Shown: positions 56,634 through 64,000 of the stretch, piece by piece
Layout: each line of letters starts with the position of its first letter
Numbering within the stretch: position 1 is the first letter of the stretch
From: Monocercomonoides exilis
Taxonomy: Eukaryota; Preaxostyla; Oxymonadida; Polymastigidae
Direction of reading: 5' to 3'
NCBI GenBank assembly: GCA_001643675.2
Contig: LSRY02000010.1
Span: forward strand, 1,497,001 to 1,561,000
Length of the DNA stretch: 64,000 nucleotides
Notes under the pieces: generated by a model
What the model was told of the DNA's origin: nothing
The model's database searches: none
Seen by the model: only the letters and a program-made list of their open reading frames with translations
Translations under genes and position numbers: made by a program

Positions 56634-59600
56634 ATGCTGCTGCGTTGCAAAGGAAGAGCAGGAGCCTTGCTTTTCGCAAGTTTTAGTGTTTCAATAATTA
56701 TGCGTTCAATTTACTGCAACGAAGAAACGGGCTACAAAGCAGATGCATTCAAAAAAGCTGATTTTCAAGATTATAGCATTGGGAGGTTAGGAGAAACTCA
56801 TGAGGCAAGCAAAAATGCGCCCTTTCCGCACAGAGTGGATGCAATCAATGCGGCGAAGTGTAATGAGCTGCAGGAGTTTGATTCATCTGGGTGGTCGCAA
56901 AATACAGAAAAGAGCATAAAACGATTGCAGGAGGATTCAGAAGGGGCATTTGATCATAACTTTCTTGCTGGCGCACTCAATAATGATATGAACAAGTGGA
57001 GCTGTGTTTGCAGCAGAATGACGGTTCTGAACTCGTCGTTGGCAGTTGAGCAAATAAATATTATCCAGAAAATCACTTCTTCCATTTCTGTGAGAAACGA
57101 ATTGTCCAGATTGTTTGTTAGAGATTGCATTATAAGTGTGGGGACAGAGACGGAATCTTCTGCTTTTGAGTGCGCAGGAGGAACAATACTAATGGAGAAT
57201 ATATCTTTGCGAAGGACTTTTCCACAGCAGGCGTGGCCATCTCTTGTCTCAGCAAGCCCCTGCTCACTTCCTTTGACAGGACATGTCCATATTTTGAGCT
57301 GCACATTTTCTTCATTTTGTGCCTCGCTTGCGAATCCGTTCATTGGAGATGTGGATTTAACATTTGCTTCGGCTTCTTTTTGCAGCTTCCACAATATATC
57401 TGTTCAGAGCAGCAACAAAAACTTTCCACAAAAGCATTCTTTGCAAGAGAGCAAAATTGAAGGCTGCGCTGTCACTGATTGCGTTTGCCCGTTTTATGGA
57501 GTTCTCATTTCTGGCTCTCGTGGATGTGGCTTTGGCTCCTCGAACACTTCTTTCATTCGTTCGAGAAACACCATTTCTCATCAGAACTTCACGAATAGAG
57601 CGCAGTCATTTTCAGAAGGAGAAATCAAATTTGAAGATTGCAACTTCACCGAGTGCAGCGCTGCTAATGGTGGTGCAATTTTAGTTTGTGGCAGTGCAAA
57701 GCTCACTGTTGGGAAATGTATTTTTTTAGGATGCTATAATACGTTTTCAGATATGTATGGTCATGGAGGTGCAATTTTTAGCGATGGAAGTGATTGCAAC
57801 ATTGAAAATTCTATTTTTAATAATTGTAGAGGAGCGAGAGAATGGACAATTGGTGGAGCATTTGCTCAAATAACAAATAATTTATCTATTGTAATTGGCT
57901 GTTCTTTTGAAAATTGTTCAGCAATTTATGGAGGAAGTGTTGCTTGGGATGAAGGAGTGTGGGGATCACTTTTCAACTCTGTATTTGAAAGCAGCAGAGC
58001 ACTCAGATGTTATGCCGGAACAGTCTTTCTTCAAGAACCAAGAACTGATTTTGAGATATCAAATTGTTATTTATTAAAAGGAGATGCTCCAACTGGCGCA
58101 GGTGGAATAGATGTATCTTATAATGATTATAAAACGAATCTCAAAATCAAATTTTGCTTGTTTGAAAACAATACAGTGCAGAAATCTACTCACGCAGCAG
58201 ATATTTTTATTGGACCTGGATTTAGCTTGGCCGATGCCTCAGTTCAGATATTGCAATGTTTGACTCTTTCAACGGCCCAAAGAAAAGTTGTGCAATGCGT
58301 CGAATATGCATGGGACTGCGGAGACAAAGGTGTTGCATATGACTCATATCTGCCAGCTCCTCAGTCAGAAATACACATCAGCAATTCCGGAAGCGATGTG
58401 AACACTTGTGGAGGAACAGATTCAGAATGCCAAACAGTGGAATATGGAGTGACAAGATGGAAAGAGCAACTAAATCAAAATGTTTACATGAACGGAGAAG
58501 AATTTGAAGAAGACATGATTGACGTTAAGTGGAGAAATATCGTTCTCAGCGGAGCAGAGAACAACTCATCTGCAATAAAGTGTCGCGAAGCCTCGTCAAA
58601 CGACTGCTTGATCTCCATTGGGAATGGTTCGCTGAATGCAAAGAGGATTTCCTTTGTTTGCGTGTTCAACCGATCTGCAATTGCAATTGGCTGCTCTGGG
58701 TTGCTTGAGCTGGAGCTGTGCAGTTTCGCCAAAAGCTCCCAATCAACACAACCATCAACAAAATCCCTGATTCAAGTTGAAGAAGGTTCGTTGACGATGA
58801 AATTTGTGAATGTCTCTGGGTTTGGATTTTCGCAAGGCTGTGCAATTGCTTTGTCGGATTGCAAATCTGTCTCTCTTTCGAATGCTTCTTTTTGGGATGT
58901 TGAGAGCGAGCAGAACGGAGGATGCCTGAATGCTGTTTGGAGCGAAGGGTCAGAGAATGGTTGCGAAGCTTCAATAAGCGGATGCATCTTTGAGCATTGC
59001 GTTGTTTCTGGGGATGGAAATGGAGGTGGGGCGCTGTTCCTCTCGCTGCCAAGCACATGCACAGCAACAATTTCTGGATGTTCGTTCGAAGAGTGCGAGG
59101 CGCCTTTCGGTTCGCAGGAGGGATTCGGGGGAGGGATCTTTCTGGATCTTGAGCACTCAGATGCAGGATTTGCCATCACAGCTCCTTCTTTTTCATCAGA
59201 AAAGCCAAACAAAGCGAAGCATGGAAACGACTTGTTTGTTCAATCCCCGAACCTGAAGGAATCGATCACGAGCGAAAAGCTTCCTTTTGCTTGTTCATTG
59301 GGACACAGTTCCTTCGACGATTTGCGTGGGTTCAATGGAAATGATCGTGAGCATTCGATTCCGTTGGTTCTGTTTTTTGAGGAAGTTGGAAGCACAATCC
59401 ATGTTGGGAGCGAGGATGGAGCTGATACTGTTGTGTGTGGGTTCTCTGATTATCCGTGCCAATCGATTGATTATTGCGTGGAAAGACTGGCAGAATTGAG
59501 TGCAAAAACAATAGCTATCGTTAAATCAGCAACAATAGAAAACGAAATGATGCTGCACAATGTGAACTTGAGATCATCAGATGCATCGAAAGCCGAAATC

Positions 59601-62600
59601 ACTTGCATCAAATCGCTGAATGCTCTGAATGGAAAAGTGATGGCAGCCACGGGGAATGCATCCATCGAGTCAATCCGCTTTTTGCTTCCTTCTTCTTTTG
59701 ATGCTGAGATCGAAACGTTAATATCCTTGACTTCTGAGAGCAACCTGTCGCTGACAAAGTGTGCATTCGAGATGCAGCAGGGCGAGGTCAGCCAGATAGG
59801 TTACAGGCTGTTTCAGATGAGCGGAGGAATCCTCAATATGGACAACTGCCAATTGAATTCAGCGAATCTTCATCATGCGCCTATCGCAGTGAGCGAAAAC
59901 GCAGCCAGCACCCCAACAACGATTATTTCATTGAATGTGAAGAACACAGACATCAGCGATCAGCCTCTCATCGGTGTGATTCCATCATCAACATCCAAAC
60001 TATTGAACGAGGGAACAACGAGCGACAAGACTGTCTGTCTTACACAATGCACTTTTTCAGGGATAGCTAATGGCAATGCAGACAGCGCTGTGTTTATTTC
60101 ATCCTCAATTTCAAGCCATGTTGAGTGCTTGCACTGGAATGCCACGAATGCCAAAGGCACCCAGAGCATGGAGGGAGGCGCGATGAAAATTGTTGTTGAG
60201 GCACAAGGTCAGTTTGTGATGGAGAACGCCACATTTACAAAATGCTGTGCTGAAAGTGAAGCAGGTGGAAAGGGAGGAGGCATCTATTTCGACTGCTCGG
60301 CTTCCGATGCGTTCTCCTTCCAGCAGATAACCTTCGATCAGTGCTCTGCAAAGCACGGGAAAAACGTGTTCTTTCTCTCGTCAGACCTGAACGTTTCCAT
60401 CACAAAGCAGACATTGGCATTTGAGGTTAGCGAGACAGCAAACGATACAAACTTGTTCGTGGGGAACGACACCACAAAAACAAACTTCGACCTGTGCCGA
60501 TTTCTGATTGGATTCTCTTCTCAGGAAATCTATCTCAGCAAGAACAGTGGGTGGGATGTTCTGCGGTGTGGGAGTGGAGAAGAGCCATGCGCAACAATGG
60601 AGTATGGGCAGAAGCATTTTCGTGCTTTGGAAGATCCGGCGCAACCAAGCATGAACACTTTCGTGATCGTCGATGAAGCTCAGGTGAACAGCGAGATGGA
60701 CATTTCAAACGTCTCTGTAACTTCAGTTGATGCCAAGTCTCGTCCTGTACTGACTTTCGGAGCAGCCATTTCGCCTCAGAACGGAAATGAAGAAGAAGGC
60801 GATTGTGTGCTTGCAAACGATGGAAAAAGCTCCTTGATGAACATTGAGGTCTGCTGCGGGGATGGCTCTGGGTGGAGGCAGACGAAGCTGATAAGCACGG
60901 CTGGCAGCTCCTTTGCTGCTCAAGGCTGCTCCTTCATCAGCGTCTCCTCCACCGCCATTCATTATTGCATCGTTGCCTGTCTGTCTGGAACATGCGAATT
61001 ATCGAGCTGTTCATTCAAATCCATCCAAGCCGAAAGTCACATTCTGATGGTGTCGCATGGCAGCAGCATTGACTTGACAAATGTTTCGATGAGCAACATG
61101 GAGCTGATGGGCAAAAGCATTGTGTCTGTGCTGGGGCAGGGCAAATTGCAAGACGAGCCACAGGAATTGAATGAAGACAAAGGCCCGACAGTTCAGCTGA
61201 AATGCTGCACACTTTTCTCGCTCCTCCAAAGTGCACCATCTGAGCCATCCGTCATCAGCTGCACAGGCAGCAAGCCTTCCAGCGTGTCTGTGCAAAACAC
61301 GTCGATCAAGAATTGTGGAAGCAGCCAGAGCGAGAGCGGCGGAGGAATGATGATGAAATTGAGCGAAGGAGGGTTTTTTGAGATCCGTTTTTCCACAATC
61401 TCAGGCTGTTTCTGTTCGGCGACTGGAAGAGGAGGCGCGATATTCCTGGACTGCTCTTCGATCACAAGAGATGGCCTGCTTCCTTTCCTGCTGAAAAACA
61501 CCACGTTCATGGAGAACAAAGCATTTGTGGGAAGAGACGTGTATGTGAAATGCGCGAATGTGAAAACTCAAATAGGCGCCGAGCTGTTTGAGCTCGATTT
61601 CAGAGCGCCGTTTGTCCGGGATCTTGCGATGTGGGGATGCACAGCACCCGACTATAGCGACGAGCAAGATCTGTTGCTGCTTGTGGTTGTGTATCAGAGC
61701 GAGACGATATTTGCATCTTCTTCAGCGGACAATGCCTCTGACACGCGCCAGTGTGGTGCAATGAGCGAACCGTGCATTTCGCTGAATGTTGCGCTGCCGC
61801 ACATCATTCCTTCAGTTTACAGCAATTTGCTGATTGACAAAAGCGCTGAGGTGACAGGGGAAGCAAGCGCTTGCGATGTCTCGATCAAGTCGCTGGATGC
61901 AGAAGGCGCCAGGGGGAGTGTTGTGCTGAACAGCAGCATCGGAAGCAAGACGAAAAGCCTCGTTTCGTGCTCGTCGAGAGTGAAAATGGAATTTCTCACG
62001 TTTTTGTTTGGGAGCGCTTTTTCTTCTCCTCATTCCAGCTTGTTATTGCTGGCTGATGGCAACTTGTCTATTGCAGATACAGCATTTGCTCAAGAAGATT
62101 GGAATGGAAACTCCGAAATGAGACTGAACTGCTCCATCGTTCTCGTGGAGAATGGCAGGCTATCGATCAACGGATGCACTTTTGCCTTTCTCCGCCTCGG
62201 TTCTTCGTGCGTGGCAGCAAGAGGGGGGCAATATTGCTCATTTATGAACTTGAACATTTCTGATGTGAATTGTGGTGTGTTATTGGACTTCCGCAATTTG
62301 ACAAACCTCTCAATGCAGCAGGTGCTTATTTCCAGTTGCGCACTTGAACAATCCGCCCTTCTCCTTCACAACTGCAAAGACTCTCAGCTGCAGAAGGTTC
62401 AAATCCTAAATGCAGAGAGCAAAGCAAGTTTGATTGCGTTTTCCTCAGACGGTTCAGGAGATCATTCAAACATCCAGTGCTATCATTCGGACTTCGATGC
62501 CATATCTGTGCTGTCTGGTTCTTTGCTTTCTGTTGAATGTGCAGATGCGAATGTCGAGATGAATTTCTTGTCCATTTCGAACGCGAAGCTCAGAGAAGGA

Positions 62601-64000
62601 TGTGCAGTGAGTGTGGCATCAAATGCTTCAACATTCCGGCTGAAGCAGTCATCATATCAAAACATAACGAGAGAATCATTTGGTCCGTGCTGCTTGGCTG
62701 CTTCGTCTTCGTCTTCGTCTTCGTCTTTATTGGTGGAGTTGGAGAACTGCACCAGCCACAAATGCATCTCATCCTCAGACAAAGGGAGAATTGCGACTTT
62801 GACGGATTTAACGGATGTTAACTTATCTTCATGTTCGTTTGACGGAGCAACAGGCGAGCAACAGTTTGGAGTCAACGAAGATTCACTCGATAATCTGTGC
62901 CGATGGAATGGGTCGATGGTTGATCTTCAGAATTGCTCCGGATTGATGAAGGACTCGACGCTGGCAAATTCAGAAAATGGAGGGCTTTCCTTATCAGGAG
63001 GAAGTGTGGAGATTGAGAAAGGAGAATTCATGAACAACAATCCATCAATAGCGAATTATGGATCGGCAAGGCGGAATGTTTTGTGTGGAGACTCAGCAAA
63101 ATTGAAAGTGATGAGTTTGAAGGGAGGGGATGGATTGAAAGACAACACCTCGCTGTGGATATTGGATAAAGGATGCACACTGGAAGGAATAGCGAAAGAA
63201 AGGGCATCTGCGTTTTTCATCCCGAAGGTGGAGAGTGTGACATCGGAAAAGTCAGGGGAGAAGGTGGACGTTGTGTTCAGAGGATCGGTTCTCCTTCCGT
63301 GCAACCTCTCGTTCAAGACCGTTGCAGCGATTGGGGATGAGGAGGTGGTTGAGAAATATTTGTTTGATGCAAGCGGTTTCATATCAGAGGAAGAGGTGCA
63401 TGGGTCTGTTCCTGCCAAGATAATTGAAGGGGTGCCAAGTGAAGCAGAAGTGAGGGTGTGCATTTTGTTTGGAAAAGTCAATTTGCCATCAGCCACTGAT
63501 TCATTTATTCTGAAGAACAGAAGCAATTCTGAGCCAGATGGAGAAGGAAATCTTGTTGAGGGAGGGAAAGAAGGAAAATCATGGACTTTAATAATTGCAG
63601 TTATATTTGTTGTTTTGTTCTTAATAGTTCTTGTTGTGTCAATTGTTCTGGCTGTTCGATGGAGGAAACAAAAGAGAAGAACAGAAGAATTGGAGATAAT
63701 TGTGGAAGACAACATCAGAAAAGATCCGAAGCTGATTGAGATGGTGACGATGGAGATGTCACCAGAAGAGCAGTGGAAGAGAGCTGAGAGAGAAGCAGAG
63801 AAGAAAAATGAAGAGAGAATTAAAAAGAGAATGAATGGGAAGCAGATGGTGCATTCAGAGTCAGAAGAGTATTTGCTGTCTGAAAGCGGATCAACAGAAT
63901 ATATCTTGGGAAAAGACTCAGACAAGATTCCTGAATGGATGCTGGAGAAGGTGGATGAAAAAGAAGAAGAGATAAGGAAGAGAACACCATCGCCGTCAAT
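56634..64000 (+). CDS. Second giant surface-protein gene, near-identical paralogue, cut by the window edge
   Basis: The frame starting at the ATG equivalent to that of the first copy stays open to the last base of the window (2455 codons). It has no stop or frameshift, so the missing end is a window effect, not damage. It aligns with 1344-8704 of the first copy with a single net length change: six extra bases near 62701-62731 that add two Ser to a Ser run. Signal peptide, four-cassette beta-helix ectodomain, membrane span (about 63590-63660) and the start of the acidic tail are all present; the kinase-like part lies beyond 64000. Divergence is uneven: clusters of changes near 57740-57980, 59470-59610 and 60710-60760, yet no difference across 61202-62383. 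Confidence 0.9.
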   Translation, partial: MLLRCKGRAGALLFASFSVSIIMRSIYCNEETGYKADAFKKADFQDYSIGRLGETHEASKNAPFPHRVDAINAAKCNELQEFDSSGWSQNTEKSIKRLQEDSEGAFDHNFLAGALNNDMNKWSCVCSRMTVLNSSLAVEQINIIQKITSSISVRNELSRLFVRDCIISVGTETESSAFECAGGTILMENISLRRTFPQQAWPSLVSASPCSLPLTGHVHILSCTFSSFCASLANPFIGDVDLTFASASFCSFHNISVQSSNKNFPQKHSLQESKIEGCAVTDCVCPFYGVLISGSRGCGFGSSNTSFIRSRNTISHQNFTNRAQSFSEGEIKFEDCNFTECSAANGGAILVCGSAKLTVGKCIFLGCYNTFSDMYGHGGAIFSDGSDCNIENSIFNNCRGAREWTIGGAFAQITNNLSIVIGCSFENCSAIYGGSVAWDEGVWGSLFNSVFESSRALRCYAGTVFLQEPRTDFEISNCYLLKGDAPTGAGGIDVSYNDYKTNLKIKFCLFENNTVQKSTHAADIFIGPGFSLADASVQILQCLTLSTAQRKVVQCVEYAWDCGDKGVAYDSYLPAPQSEIHISNSGSDVNTCGGTDSECQTVEYGVTRWKEQLNQNVYMNGEEFEEDMIDVKWRNIVLSGAENNSSAIKCREASSNDCLISIGNGSLNAKRISFVCVFNRSAIAIGCSGLLELELCSFAKSSQSTQPSTKSLIQVEEGSLTMKFVNVSGFGFSQGCAIALSDCKSVSLSNASFWDVESEQNGGCLNAVWSEGSENGCEASISGCIFEHCVVSGDGNGGGALFLSLPSTCTATISGCSFEECEAPFGSQEGFGGGIFLDLEHSDAGFAITAPSFSSEKPNKAKHGNDLFVQSPNLKESITSEKLPFACSLGHSSFDDLRGFNGNDREHSIPLVLFFEEVGSTIHVGSEDGADTVVCGFSDYPCQSIDYCVERLAELSAKTIAIVKSATIENEMMLHNVNLRSSDASKAEITCIKSLNALNGKVMAATGNASIESIRFLLPSSFDAEIETLISLTSESNLSLTKCAFEMQQGEVSQIGYRLFQMSGGILNMDNCQLNSANLHHAPIAVSENAASTPTTIISLNVKNTDISDQPLIGVIPSSTSKLLNEGTTSDKTVCLTQCTFSGIANGNADSAVFISSSISSHVECLHWNATNAKGTQSMEGGAMKIVVEAQGQFVMENATFTKCCAESEAGGKGGGIYFDCSASDAFSFQQITFDQCSAKHGKNVFFLSSDLNVSITKQTLAFEVSETANDTNLFVGNDTTKTNFDLCRFLIGFSSQEIYLSKNSGWDVLRCGSGEEPCATMEYGQKHFRALEDPAQPSMNTFVIVDEAQVNSEMDISNVSVTSVDAKSRPVLTFGAAISPQNGNEEEGDCVLANDGKSSLMNIEVCCGDGSGWRQTKLISTAGSSFAAQGCSFISVSSTAIHYCIVACLSGTCELSSCSFKSIQAESHILMVSHGSSIDLTNVSMSNMELMGKSIVSVLGQGKLQDEPQELNEDKGPTVQLKCCTLFSLLQSAPSEPSVISCTGSKPSSVSVQNTSIKNCGSSQSESGGGMMMKLSEGGFFEIRFSTISGCFCSATGRGGAIFLDCSSITRDGLLPFLLKNTTFMENKAFVGRDVYVKCANVKTQIGAELFELDFRAPFVRDLAMWGCTAPDYSDEQDLLLLVVVYQSETIFASSSADNASDTRQCGAMSEPCISLNVALPHIIPSVYSNLLIDKSAEVTGEASACDVSIKSLDAEGARGSVVLNSSIGSKTKSLVSCSSRVKMEFLTFLFGSAFSSPHSSLLLLADGNLSIADTAFAQEDWNGNSEMRLNCSIVLVENGRLSINGCTFAFLRLGSSCVAARGGQYCSFMNLNISDVNCGVLLDFRNLTNLSMQQVLISSCALEQSALLLHNCKDSQLQKVQILNAESKASLIAFSSDGSGDHSNIQCYHSDFDAISVLSGSLLSVECADANVEMNFLSISNAKLREGCAVSVASNASTFRLKQSSYQNITRESFGPCCLAASSSSSSSSLLVELENCTSHKCISSSDKGRIATLTDLTDVNLSSCSFDGATGEQQFGVNEDSLDNLCRWNGSMVDLQNCSGLMKDSTLANSENGGLSLSGGSVEIEKGEFMNNNPSIANYGSARRNVLCGDSAKLKVMSLKGGDGLKDNTSLWILDKGCTLEGIAKERASAFFIPKVESVTSEKSGEKVDVVFRGSVLLPCNLSFKTVAAIGDEEVVEKYLFDASGFISEEEVHGSVPAKIIEGVPSEAEVRVCILFGKVNLPSATDSFILKNRSNSEPDGEGNLVEGGKEGKSWTLIIAVIFVVLFLIVLVVSIVLAVRWRKQKRRTEELEIIVEDNIRKDPKLIEMVTMEMSPEEQWKRAEREAEKKNEERIKKRMNGKQMVHSESEEYLLSESGSTEYILGKDSDKIPEWMLEKVDEKEEEIRKRTPSPS

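Noticed and set aside
57170-63925. Reading the second giant gene as a pseudogene because only short closed frames appear in it
   Set aside because: The correct frame from 56634 has no stop up to 64000; it is simply not closed inside the window.
1-64000. A genome-wide altered code with TAA/TAG as Gln
   Set aside because: The giant genes use CAA/CAG throughout thousands of codons, and DIRS ORFs end normally at TAA/TAG; only the transposon gene hints at recoding.
1-64000. CRISPR arrays, tRNA or rRNA genes, bacterial operons
   Set aside because: No regularly spaced repeats, no cloverleaf or rRNA signature found by eye, and genes have spliceosomal introns.

Overview
The window looks like a stretch of an AT-rich protist nuclear genome. 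Coding regions are moderately GC-rich, spacers are very AT-rich with long homopolymers, and introns are short GT-AG introns (33-99 nt). The combination of giant single-exon surface proteins (beta-helix ectodomain, one membrane span, degenerate tyrosine-kinase-like tail), DIRS-type retroelements and short introns fits Preaxostyla/oxymonads (Monocercomonoides or Blattamonas type) best. That assignment is inference from gene content, not a database match.

Layout. 1.3-9.7 kb: an intact 2772-residue surface protein gene. 10.4-11.7 kb: a six-exon short-chain dehydrogenase gene that assembles exactly to 321 residues. 12.2-16.0 kb and 32.3-33.1 kb: left and right halves of one DIRS-type element (element A). 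They are separated by a 16,295-bp insertion (16014-32308) with near-perfect terminal inverted repeats and a TA duplication. Taking the insertion out restores the recombinase reading frame of element A. The insertion carries one large gene (about 23.9-27.66 kb) that reads as a ubiquitin-specific protease followed in the same frame by a DDE-type transposase, plus a compact hairpin-rich block downstream. It also holds long AT-rich spacers and broken coding sequence resembling families found elsewhere in the window.

33.1-46.2 kb is a graveyard: a broken beta-helix surface gene (34.7-37.8 kb, +), a broken coiled-coil family also present inverted inside the insertion (39.3-42.7 kb, + and 17.3-21.0 kb, -), and a broken 3' half of the giant surface gene (44.3-46.2 kb, -). 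46.8-51.6 kb is a nearly intact second DIRS-type element (element B) with Gag-like, RT/RNase H and recombinase-like frames, inverted terminal repeats and an internal complementary region. 53.2-54.9 kb holds an intron-containing minus-strand gene of unknown function. From 56.6 kb to the window edge lies a second, near-identical copy of the giant surface gene, open to the last base and so cut only by the window.

The most unusual items are the deubiquitinase-plus-transposase gene in a large TIR element, the absence of the expected catalytic tyrosine in the recombinase-like proteins of both DIRS elements, and a 1,182-bp identical tract between the two otherwise diverged giant genes. Domain calls were made by eye; no search could be run.
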